Below are positions 36,146 through 45,640 of a DNA stretch of 64,000 nucleotides, piece after piece (the first letter of the stretch is position 1; each line of letters opens with the position of its first letter). The DNA is from an uncultured Sulfitobacter sp. Lineage in GTDB: Bacteria; Pseudomonadota; Alphaproteobacteria; Rhodobacterales; Rhodobacteraceae. A program made the translations under genes and the position numbers. The stretch covers positions 1-64,000 of the forward strand of contig CAJJCJ010000008.1 in assembly GCA_905182645.1 (NCBI GenBank), written 5' to 3'. The notes under the pieces were generated by a model, which worked only from the letters and a program-made list of their open reading frames with translations, had not been told where the DNA came from and did no database searches.

Positions 36146-37162
36146 ATGACATTTTTGAAGAACGCCGCGATGGTCGCGGCTATGTCCGTTGCTGCAAACG
36201 CAGCATTTGCCGATAGCCATGCTGCTGGCTGTGACGACGGTGAAATCGTCGTCAAATTTAGCCACGTGACCAACACTGACCGCCACCCGAAAGGCATCGC
36301 GGCCACGTTGCTGCAGGAACGTGTGAACGTTGAGATGGACGGCGTTATGTGCATGGAAGTGTTCCCGTCTTCGCAGCTGTATAATGATGATCAAGTGCTT
36401 GAGGCGATGCTGCAAGGCGACGTTCAGATGGCCGCGCCGTCGTTGTCAAAGTTTGAGGCATTCACCAAGCAGTTCCGTATTTTCGATCTGCCATTCATGT
36501 TCACAAACATCGACGCTGTTGACGCGTTTCAGACATCTGAAACTGGCCAAGCGATGAAAGACAGCATGCAGCGCCGTGGCCTTCAGGGCTTAGAATTCTG
36601 GCACAATGGCATGAAGCAGTTCTCGGCGAATGTGCCGTTGAACCTGCCAACTGATGCTGCCGGTCTTAAATTCCGTGTTCAAAACTCTGACGTGTTGGTT
36701 GCTCAGATGTCCGCGATCGGCGCATCCCCGCAGCCGATGGCGTTTTCGGAAGTTTACGGTGCCTTGCAGACAGGTGTTGTCGACGGTCAGGAAAACACAT
36801 GGTCGAACATTTACGGCAAGAAATTCTTTGAGGTCCAAGACGGCACTACAGAAACCAACCACGGCATCATCGACTATCTTGTTGTGACGTCCGTTGATTT
36901 TATGGACAGCCTTGATGCGCCAGTGCGTGATCAACTGACCACGATCCTGCGCGAAGTGACTGAAATGCGGAACAGCGAAGCGTTCAAAGTGAACGAGGAA
37001 GCCAAAGAGGCGATCATCGCTGCTGGTGGTGAAGTTCGCATTCTGACAACTGAGCAGCGTGCTGCATGGGTTGGCGCGATGAAGCCAGTTTGGGAACAGT
37101 TTGTAGGCGATGTTGGCCAAGAAAACATCGATGCGGCACAAAAGATCAACATGGGGCTGTAA
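36146..37162 (+). CDS. dctP: C4-dicarboxylate TRAP transporter substrate-binding protein DctP
   Basis: Periplasmic binding protein of about 338 residues. The start at 36146 follows GGGAGGAA and gives a signal peptide (FLKNAAMVAAMSVAANAAFA, then DSH); an upstream in-frame start at 35984 would be noncoding. VVKFSHVTNTDRHPKGIAA is the DctP N-terminal core, and GLKFRVQNSDVLVAQM with MAFSEVYGALQTGVVDGQENTW contains the family's ligand-binding arginine and conserved EVYxALQxGVVDGQEN. Captures malate, succinate or fumarate. First gene of dctPQM. Confidence 0.93.
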   Translation: MTFLKNAAMVAAMSVAANAAFADSHAAGCDDGEIVVKFSHVTNTDRHPKGIAATLLQERVNVEMDGVMCMEVFPSSQLYNDDQVLEAMLQGDVQMAAPSLSKFEAFTKQFRIFDLPFMFTNIDAVDAFQTSETGQAMKDSMQRRGLQGLEFWHNGMKQFSANVPLNLPTDAAGLKFRVQNSDVLVAQMSAIGASPQPMAFSEVYGALQTGVVDGQENTWSNIYGKKFFEVQDGTTETNHGIIDYLVVTSVDFMDSLDAPVRDQLTTILREVTEMRNSEAFKVNEEAKEAIIAAGGEVRILTTEQRAAWVGAMKPVWEQFVGDVGQENIDAAQKINMGL

Positions 37163-37249
37163 GCACCAAGATCTGATCTCACTTGGGGCGGCAATGTGAT
37201 CGCCCCAAGACCACCACAACACATTCAAAATCTGGGGGAGGAGACCGCG

Positions 37250-37936
37250 ATGTCGGGCACCCATGATGCGCCAAGCAGTAAGCTGGGCCAAATGATTTCA
37301 CATATCGAAGAGACGATTATTGCGACCTTGTTGGGGCTGATGGTTTTGGTTACATTCGCCAACGTCGTGTTGCGGTACGGGTTTGGATTGTCCTTGCTAT
37401 GGGGGCTTGAGGTCACGTTGATATTGTTCGCATGGCTGGTGCTGTTCGGTATTTCTTATGGGTTTAAGATCACCGCCCATCTGGGTGTTGATGCGATTTT
37501 AAACATGGCTGGCACGCGGTTGCGCAAGGCAATGGTTATCTTTTCGGCGTTGATGTGCATCGCATATGGCGGTTTGATGATGAAAGGCGCGTGGGATTAT
37601 TGGGCACCTTTCGGCGGATTTCAGCAAACCACTGGCCGCATCATTCCGACAGGATTTGACGAAAACACGCGTGATCAGGGATGGTACGAGACTGATTTTG
37701 TCCCGATCCCGTTCGCCCAAACCTATCTAGAAGACACATTTAACATGGGTGAGGAATATGAAAACTTGCCTCGGTTCATCCCATATTTCATGCTTCCGTT
37801 TGGAATGGCCTTGATGTTGTTGCGCATCGTTCAGGCGACTGTTGCCGTCGCCCGTGGTCAACGCTCAAGCATGATTGTGAGCCACGAAGCAGAAGAGGCG
37901 GTCCAAGAAGTCGCCCACATGAACAAGGACGCGTAA
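37250..37936 (+). CDS. dctQ: TRAP transporter small permease DctQ
   Basis: A 228-residue membrane protein with four spans. The start at 37250 has GGAGGAGA just upstream; a longer frame from 37196 overlaps only noncoding bases. The core EETIIATLLGLMVLVTFANVVLR and WGLEVTLILFAWLVLFGISYG matches DctQ. It is longer than the minimal DctQ because of a polar insert around residues 125-165, typical of the Rhodobacterales dicarboxylate type. Partner of DctM. Confidence 0.9.
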   Translation: MSGTHDAPSSKLGQMISHIEETIIATLLGLMVLVTFANVVLRYGFGLSLLWGLEVTLILFAWLVLFGISYGFKITAHLGVDAILNMAGTRLRKAMVIFSALMCIAYGGLMMKGAWDYWAPFGGFQQTTGRIIPTGFDENTRDQGWYETDFVPIPFAQTYLEDTFNMGEEYENLPRFIPYFMLPFGMALMLLRIVQATVAVARGQRSSMIVSHEAEEAVQEVAHMNKDA

Positions 37937-37940
37937 GATC

Positions 37941-39357
37941 ATGGATGTAGTACTTTTATTTGGCATGATCGTTGGATTGTTATTGATTGGTGTCCCGATT
38001 GCGGTGTCGCTTGGTCTGTCGTCGATCGTCTTTTTGCTGGCGTTTTCTGACACGTCTTTGGCGTCGGTCGCCCAGTCGTTATATCAAGCGATGGCGGGGC
38101 ATTACACGCTGCTGGCGATCCCGTTCTTTGTTTTGGCGTCGACGTTCATGTCCACTGGCGGTGTCGCCAGACGGATCATTCGGTTTTCAATCGCCTGTGT
38201 TGGCCATTTCCAAGGTGGCTTGGCGATTGCAGGTGTGCTGGCATGTATGATGTTTGCGGCTTTGTCCGGCTCGTCGCCAGCAACGGTGGTTGCCATTGGG
38301 TCCATCGTGATCGCGGCGATGCGACAGGTCGGATACACCAAGGAATTCGCTGCTGGCGTGATTTGTAACGCAGGCACGTTGGGTATTTTGATCCCGCCGT
38401 CTATTGTCATGGTGGTCTATGCATCTGCAACGGATGTGTCGGTCGGTAGGATGTTCTTGGCCGGCGTCATTCCAGGTATCTTGGCCGGTACAATGCTGAT
38501 GATCACCATCTATATCATGGCCCGTATCAAGAATATGCCCAAGGGCGAATGGCAGGGCTGGGGCGAGATTTTCGCCAGCTTCCGCGACGCCGCTTGGGGT
38601 CTGTTGCTGATCGTGATCATCATGGGCGGCATTTATGGCCATCCTTGGCTGACGTTTGATGGTTTGGTCTGGAAACCGGGTGCGTTTACCCCGACAGAGG
38701 CCGCTGCTGTCGCTGCTGTCTATGCGTTCATCGTGGCCACGTTTATTTACCGCGACATGGGCCCATTAGCAGGTGTTGATGGTGCGCCGCCCAAGTCGTT
38801 GCTGCAAAATCCGCAGGTTTTGATCACGAGTTGGTTCCACGCGGATACCCGCAATTCCTTGTTTGAAGGTGGTAAATTGACAGTGACGTTGATGTTTATC
38901 ATCGCCAACGCGCTGATCCTAAAGCATGTTTTGACCGATGAGCAGATCCCACAGCATATTGCTGAGGCGATGTTGTCAGCGGGCATGGGCCCGGTCATGT
39001 TCCTGATTGTCGTCAACGTGATTTTGTTGATCGGCGGTCAGTTCATGGAGCCGTCTGGTCTGATCGTGATCGTTGCCCCGCTTGGTGTTTCCGATTGCGA
39101 TATCGCTGGGCATTGATCCGATCCATCTGGGCATCATCATGGTGGTCAACATGGAGATCGGGATGATCACGCCGCCAGTTGGATTGAACTTGTTCGTTAC
39201 CTCTGGCGTGGCAGGCATGCCGATGATGGCTGTTGTCCGCGCCGCGTTGCCGTTCTTGGCTGTGTTGTTCGTGTTCTTGATTTTGATCACGTATATTCCG
39301 TGGCTGTCGACGTATCTGCCAACGAAGTTCATGGGGCCGGAGATCGTTTTGAACTAA
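37941..39357 (+). pseudogene. dctM: TRAP transporter large permease DctM, interrupted by a frameshift
   Basis: Polytopic transporter (about 471 residues if restored) that moves dicarboxylates with sodium. The frame is intact from MDVVLLFGMIVGLLLIGVPI to SGLIVIVAPL, then shifts at 39084-39085, where CTTGGTG should read CTTGTG. The correct end continues in the +1 frame (VFPIAISLGIDPIHLG), runs through NMEIGMITPPVGLNLFV and stops at 39357. The restored part is as conserved as the rest, so a one-base insertion error in the sequence is likely. If real, the last three or so spans would be lost and uptake broken. Confidence 0.9.
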
Positions 39358-39395
39358 AGGGGCGCTGCCGCGCATTGCTTTTTTAAGATGTTGAG

Positions 39396-39429
39396 AGGCG
39401 ACGCATCATATTGGGTGCGTCGCCTTTTT
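39396..39429 (+). terminator. Intrinsic terminator after dctPQM
   Basis: A perfect 10-bp stem AGGCGACGCA / TGCGTCGCCT, loop of 10, followed by a run of five T. Strong + strand terminator between dctM and the convergent tpiA. Confidence 0.85.
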
Positions 39430-39468
39430 GCTGTGATCTAAAGATACATATTTAAGCTCTGAAAAAGA

Positions 39469-40197
39469 TTAGCTTGCCGCCAAGGCCGTGATGATTGGGA
39501 TGAAATCGGCGGCTTTGAGGCTGGCTCCGCCGACAAGTGCGCCGTCGACGTCTGGGATGGCGAAAATTTCCGTGGCGTTGCTGGCTTTTACGGAGCCGCC
39601 GTAGAGGACGCGAAAATCTGCGCCGTCGGTGAACCGTTCGGTCAGGCGCGCGCGGATGTGCGCATGGACTTGTGCGATTTGGTCGTTGGTCGGGACTTTG
39701 CCGGTGCCGATCGCCCAGACGGGCTCGTAGGCGATGACGGTGTTTGCGGCTGTTGCCGTATCGGGAACAGAACCCGCAAGCTGGGTTTCGATGACGGTCA
39801 GGGTTTTGTTGGTTTCGCGCTCTGACAAGGTTTCGCCGATACAGACCACGGCCGTTAGGTTTGCCGCATAGGCCGCGGTCGTTTTGGCGTTGATCATCGC
39901 GTCTGTTTCAGCGTGATCTGTGCGTCGCTCGGAGTGGCCCGTGAGCGTGTAGGTCGCCCCTGTGTCGGCCAGTTGATCGGCGCTGATGTCACCTGTGTGT
40001 GCGCCGCTGGTGTTGGCGTGGCAATCTTGGCCGCCGACAGACATCGGCAGGTTAGCCATTTGAGCCAGCAGCGTGGTGGGCGGGCAGATTAGGACATCGA
40101 CGCCGTTTGCATCATGGGCGGCGATGGCCGCGGCTTGGGTCATTGCGGCGGCAAGTCCATTCATTTTCCAGTTTCCGGCGGCGAGTTTGCGGCGCAT
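39469..40197 (-). CDS. tpiA: Triosephosphate isomerase
   Basis: A 242-residue glycolytic TIM barrel. RRKLAAGNWKMNG holds the N-terminal Asn/Lys, TLTGHSERR the catalytic His, and VIAYEPVWAIGTGKV the catalytic Glu; VLYGGSVKASNATEI and GALVGGASLKAADF form the phosphate-binding end. A single gene, convergent with dctM. Confidence 0.94.
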   Translation of the reverse strand: MRRKLAAGNWKMNGLAAAMTQAAAIAAHDANGVDVLICPPTTLLAQMANLPMSVGGQDCHANTSGAHTGDISADQLADTGATYTLTGHSERRTDHAETDAMINAKTTAAYAANLTAVVCIGETLSERETNKTLTVIETQLAGSVPDTATAANTVIAYEPVWAIGTGKVPTNDQIAQVHAHIRARLTERFTDGADFRVLYGGSVKASNATEIFAIPDVDGALVGGASLKAADFIPIITALAAS

Positions 40198-40307
40198 GAT
40201 CTATCCTTTTTAATTGCAGTTGCTTTGGTAGGTAGCAAGAACCTTGGGGGGTTGCAAAGCGTGTGGGTGTGCCCCATGCGTCCGAACATGTTTCAACGAG
40301 AGCTGCG

Positions 40308-41221
40308 ATGATACCACGTATTGATGCCACTGCACTGTTGGTTGGTGACGCGGACGCGATGAAGTTGGCGGCGCAGGCGGCGACGGGTGTCGGGTTTTTG
40401 ACAGTGTATAACACGCCGCTGTCGGGGCCCTATGTGCAGGCGGTCATTGACGGCTATGGCGCGTTTTTTCGCTCTGCCAGCGTCTGAGAAAGTCAACGTA
40501 TGACATGGCCGCGACGGGATCAAACCGTGGTTGGGGCGGGGCGGGGTCTGAGCAGGTCGATCCGGATGCCAACCCTGACTATAAGCAGGTGTTTGATTGT
40601 GGTTTGACGCTTGTTGAGGATGATCCGATTGCGGATGAAAACCTGTCGTTTTATGCGCCAAACCTGTGGCCTGATAAGCCCGAAGGTTTTGCCGAGAGTT
40701 TGCAGGACTATTACCTGCAAAGCACTGATTTTGCATTAGATTTATTATGTGCGATTGTGGGTTCGGTTGGCGAGGACGGGAGCTTTTTTCGCGATAAGTT
40801 CACCCGTCCGATGGCATTGCTGCGCGGAAATTTTTACCCTGAGCGGCCTGCTTGGGCGACGGATAAGGATTTTGGGATCGCGACCCATACCGACTATGGT
40901 TGTTTGACGTTACTGGCAACGGATGGGTCACCGGGGTTGGAGGTGCGCAAGCTTGGCGGCGGCTGGATACCAGTGTCAGCGCCTCCGGGTGAGTTCGTGA
41001 TTAACTTTGGTGATATGTTGGAGATTTGGACTGGCGGGAAAATCAAGGCGACGCCGCACCGTGTGATCGGTACATCTGCCGAGCGGATTTCAGTGCCGTT
41101 GTTTTTCAATCCCAACCATGATGCCAATGTGGCCCCGATGGGGTCAGCTGGAACGATGCAAGCTTGGGCGCATTTAAAGGCGCGGTATGATGCGACATAT
41201 GTGCATTTGCAGGCGGATTGA
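40308..41221 (+). pseudogene. Isopenicillin-N-synthase-family 2OG-Fe(II) oxygenase with two frameshifts
   Basis: Starts MIPRIDATALLVGDADAMKL and reads well to VIDGYGAFF. The six-T run at 40464-40469 appears one base too long: with five T the frame continues FFALPASEKVNV. Just after, GTATGACATG seems to lack two bases, as GTA TAT GAC ATG would give VYDMAATGSNRGW. Beyond it the gene is intact, with the metal/cofactor residues in order: HTDYG (H..D), TPHRV and RISVPLFF (R..S). Restored length is about 304 residues, normal for the family. Substrate unknown. Both lesions fit sequencing error. Confidence 0.8.
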
Positions 41222-41250
41222 TTGGCAGGGCTAAGTCGCTGAAAAGGCGG

Positions 41251-41613
41251 TTATTTTGCGCCGATTGTCTCGTCGAATTTGATCGACTCGCCGCAGCCGC
41301 AGGCGTCAACGACGTTGGGATTGCGGAACTTAAAACCGGATTCCAGTAGCGATGTTTCATAGTCAATTTCAGTGCCGAACAGGAACATCTGCGCCATTGG
41401 CGCAATCATAACGCGGGCGCCGTCGATCTCCACTACTTCGTCCATGCTGTTGATTTCGCTCACGTATTCCATGGTGTATTCCATGCCTGCACAGCCACCT
41501 TTTTTGACGCCGATGCGCAACCCTTGTGACCCATCTTTGGCCATCAGCTTGGCGATTTGTGCCGCTGCTTTGCCAGTGATTGAGACTGCTTGCTTGCCTG
41601 GGATGCCGAACAT
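41251..41613 (-). CDS. Iron-sulfur cluster assembly accessory protein (SufA/IscA/ErpA type)
   Basis: A 120-residue A-type carrier. The three cluster-binding cysteines are present: GGCAGMEY and, at the C-terminus, ACGCGESIKF. HesB-like core GLRIGVKKGGCAGMEYTM. Delivers Fe-S clusters to target proteins. It follows the DUF59-type assembly gene on the same strand, as at suf loci, though sufBCDS are not here. Confidence 0.9.
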   Translation of the reverse strand: MFGIPGKQAVSITGKAAAQIAKLMAKDGSQGLRIGVKKGGCAGMEYTMEYVSEINSMDEVVEIDGARVMIAPMAQMFLFGTEIDYETSLLESGFKFRNPNVVDACGCGESIKFDETIGAK

Positions 41614-41690
41614 TGGAATTCTCCTTACTTCCTATTAAGATAGGAAGTCTATGCGCATCGCGCAAGGGTGATGGTAGTGCGTTGTAATTA

Positions 41691-42054
41691 CTACATAAAG
41701 CCGAGTTCGAGGCGGGCTTCGTCGGACATCATTTCCATGCCCCATTGTGGTTCGAAGGTCATTTCGACGTCGACGTGTTTGACGCCGGGCAATGGTTCAA
41801 TCGCGTCAGCAACCCAACCGGGCATTTCGCCCGCGACGGGGCATCCGGGTGCGGTGAGCGTCATCGTCACATTTACCGCGTTATCTTCGCCGATGTTGAT
41901 GGTGTAGATCAGCCCAAGATCGTAAATATTCACTGGAATTTCAGGGTCATAGATCGACTGGCACGCTGCCACGATGTCCTCGTAGAGCGGGTGATCGGTG
42001 CTCGAGGGCGCGATCAATGGAGTGCCTTCAACGGGGGGGCTTTGCGTCGGTCAT
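41691..42054 (-). CDS. SUF-type DUF59/MIP18 family Fe-S assembly protein (SufT-like), N-terminus frameshifted
   Basis: From TTG at 42017 the frame reads PLYEDIVAACQSIYDPEIPV, NIYDLGLIYTINI, then TLTAPGCPVAGEMP with the conserved cysteine and EMTFEPQW. This is the MIP18/DUF59 fold used in Fe-S protein maturation. The real start is probably the ATG at 42054 (MTDAKPP): seven C/G bases at 42033-42039 should be six, which joins KPPVEGTPLIAPSS to the rest, giving about 120 residues. Directly upstream of the A-type carrier gene. Confidence 0.8.
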
Positions 42055-42291
42055 GGGATCATCCTGCTATTCCTGAGTATTCATATAGGGATTGCAACGG
42101 GGGCCGTAAAGACCGGTATGTTTCGTATACGTTTTGCATAAGTTTTGCATATGCCGTTTTCATTGCCGCGGTGTAGCCAATTGTGGCTAAGCCGTGTTGG
42201 TAGACGTCAAAATATTGCCAAATAACCGATTTATAAAGATTCGCAGGTTCACAGCTAAATTGTGAACCCCACATCGGACGGGATCGCGTAC

Positions 42292-43353
42292 ATGGCAAGT
42301 CTTAGTTTTTTCGCACGCGGCGATGGATCATCCGCAAATAACGCGGCATTGAATGTCGATAGTAAGTCTCAGCAGGCCACTGTTGAGATTACGTTCGAGA
42401 GCGGTGCGACCGGCGATATTGTCCTTGATGGTAATGGCGGCGACGTTGACCCAGATACAACTGTGACGATCGACGGTGTGTCGTATAATTTCATCCTCGA
42501 GCAAACGGGCGATCTGCCGATTGGAAATGGCAAGGTGCCGGATGTTCTTGAAGGCAGTCAGGTTACTGTGATTTCGTATATCGACCTTGCTGGTAATTAT
42601 CAGCGGTTGTTTTTCATGACCGATGGCAGTGGTACATTTGAATTGATGGACAGTTTTGGAAATGGCGCGGTGGCGCTGACAAATGTTGATCCGGCTCCAA
42701 CTGCGGTTTATATTTGCTTTTGCGGTGGCACCGACGTTTTGACCCCATCTGGTTACCGCAAGGTCGAAACCCTAAAAGTGGGCGATCTAGTTGTTACGGA
42801 TACCGGTGCTGCAGTCCCGATTTTGTGGTGCGGGCATTCGCGCGCATCCGTGGCTGACATGCGCGCCGATCCATCCCGCCGCCCTGTGCGCATTATGGCT
42901 GATGCAATCGCGCCCGGTGTTCCGTTCGCGGATTTGTCGGTTTCAGCGCAGCATCGCGTGGTTATTGAGGGTGTTTGGGCCGAGCTGTATTTTGCTGAAC
43001 CGACTGTCATGGTGCCAGCGAAGTATCTTGTGGGGACGTTGGCGCAGACCGATATGCCAAGCGAAGATGTAGTCTATCATCATATTTTGTTGGAAGAGCA
43101 TGAGGTGCTGATCACAAATGGCCTTATGACAGAGAGTTTTCAGCCGTCGTTGCGATCATACAACGGGATCTCGCCGCAGATGCGCCGATCACTGTCTGAC
43201 ACGGTGTCAAAAGAGCGGTTGCAGTCATTGTTCCGTCGCAAAGATGCAATGATTGCGTTGAAAAAGGCCGACGCACAGGTGCTGGTTGCGAAAATGGTTG
43301 GTGCGATGTGCCAATTAACGGCTGATGATGCTGGATCTTTAGCCGCGGCATAA
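42292..43353 (+). CDS. Hint-domain protein with intact CFCGGT site
   Basis: A 353-residue protein. Start MASLSFFARGDG at 42292; a GTG at 42262 in frame is an alternative. Residues 1-135 are a polar, Asp/Gly-rich, beta-type region without a signal peptide. The Hint_2 domain opens at ICFCGGTDVLTPSG (C142/C144), with VETLKVGDLVVTDTG and then LSVSAQHRVVIEG (H221) as the conserved blocks. Self-processing by thioester chemistry is plausible. Such N-terminal/Hint fusions are common in Rhodobacterales and are thought to be exported; function unproven. Confidence 0.8.
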   Translation: MASLSFFARGDGSSANNAALNVDSKSQQATVEITFESGATGDIVLDGNGGDVDPDTTVTIDGVSYNFILEQTGDLPIGNGKVPDVLEGSQVTVISYIDLAGNYQRLFFMTDGSGTFELMDSFGNGAVALTNVDPAPTAVYICFCGGTDVLTPSGYRKVETLKVGDLVVTDTGAAVPILWCGHSRASVADMRADPSRRPVRIMADAIAPGVPFADLSVSAQHRVVIEGVWAELYFAEPTVMVPAKYLVGTLAQTDMPSEDVVYHHILLEEHEVLITNGLMTESFQPSLRSYNGISPQMRRSLSDTVSKERLQSLFRRKDAMIALKKADAQVLVAKMVGAMCQLTADDAGSLAAA

Positions 43354-43487
43354 TGACGTTTGCGCTTAGGCGCGGCGGCGATGGAGCTACACAAACTGGC
43401 TTGAGAATTTCCGACTATGTTGCGCACCGGAAAGGCTGGGCGCTTGATGTAATCGCTCTTTTACTTTTTTTCAAAATCCGGCACTAG

Positions 43488-44624
<1,137 letters not shown>

Positions 44625-44675
44625 CCTGCGTGGGGTTTGCGGTAGGCTTGCTAAAAAACTAGTGAGGTGCAGGTG

Positions 44676-45469
44676 ATGAAAGTATTTTTCTTGGCAATTG
44701 TCAGGTGAACGCGATGCGCGGGCTTTGCCGCGAGATGTTTCCGGCGATGAAGGCCAGTTTTCAGACGATCACGCCGTATTGGGGAACGTTTGACGAAGAC
44801 GAAACCCGCCGCCAGCTGGCCGAGGCCGACGTCGTTGTTAGTCAGGCGATTGCCAACGATACCACTACGTTTAACGCGAATGATGTCCGCGCGAGCGCGA
44901 CTGGCGACGTCATTTTTGTGCCATATGTTTATATTGACGGGATCGCGTCGCCTGAGATTATTGCGTCCAAGGGCAAGACAGTCATTCGCGGCGCAGACCT
45001 GTTGCTTAAGGGGCAAGAGGGCCGCAAACCGATCCATATTTTCAACGACTACTGCGATGGGGCGATTGATATGCAATGCGAGCAGCGGGTGATTGGGTCG
45101 ATTGACCGTATCCGCGAAAAAGAAGAGGCCGACTGCGATCTGACGATCTCTGATTATTTGACCGATACCTGGCGCAAGCAGCCGACGCTTTATGGCATAA
45201 ACCACCCGACTCAGCCTGTTGTGTTCGAGATGTTCCGCAGGCTGTGCGTAAAAACCGGCTGGGATTATAATCCGGACCATCAAAATGATCCTATTGCTTG
45301 GGGCCGTCGTGCGCTTCCGGCGTCAACGCGCAGTTTTACACCCCATGATGCCGCGTCCATGCAAATTAAATATCCGTGTGACACACATTGGTATGGGTCG
45401 GGTTACAAGCTGTTAAACCTTGCGCTTAAGGCGCAAGAGCGTGAGGCAGCAGAGGCTCAAGCCAGCTAA
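44676..45469 (+). CDS. WcbI-family polysaccharide biosynthesis protein, N-terminus frameshifted
   Basis: The main frame (from ATG 44705, about 254 residues) reads REMFPAMKASFQTITPYWGT, ADVVVSQAIANDTTTF and VIFVPYVYIDGIA, typical of the WcbI fold. The true start is likely ATG 44676 with ribosome site AGGTG: MKVFFLGNCQVNAMRG is restored if the GG at 44693-44694 is GGG. As written, that frame stops after ten codons. WcbI proteins are acetyltransferase-like enzymes of capsule synthesis; no capsule cluster is nearby. Confidence 0.75.
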
Positions 45470-45535
45470 GTTTTTGGTATTGTCCGCTTGCAGGCGGGAA
45501 TTGTCACGTGCAAGATATAGATTAATTGAACGAGA

Positions 45536-45566
45536 GTTGAAAGAGCGGGGTACGCGCCCCATCTTA
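45536..45566 (+). promoter_or_regulatory. Candidate sigma-32 (heat-shock) promoter for lon
   Basis: TTGAAA at 45537-45542 and CCCCATCTTA at 45557-45566, with a 14-base spacer, match the heat-shock consensus CTTGAAA-N13/15-CCCCATnT closely. It lies about 75 bases before the lon start. Lon is under sigma-32 control in many proteobacteria, which supports the reading. Confidence 0.65.
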
Positions 45567-45640
45567 ACAATTCCAAGGGGCTGACATTCGGTTACCGCAA
45601 AGCGGGACTATGTTGGTTTGCCAGTTATAAGGAAAAGAGC

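Noticed and set aside
36000-36146. Sigma-54 promoter for dctPQM
   Set aside because: No TGGCAC-N5-TTGC element with correct GG/GC spacing was found.
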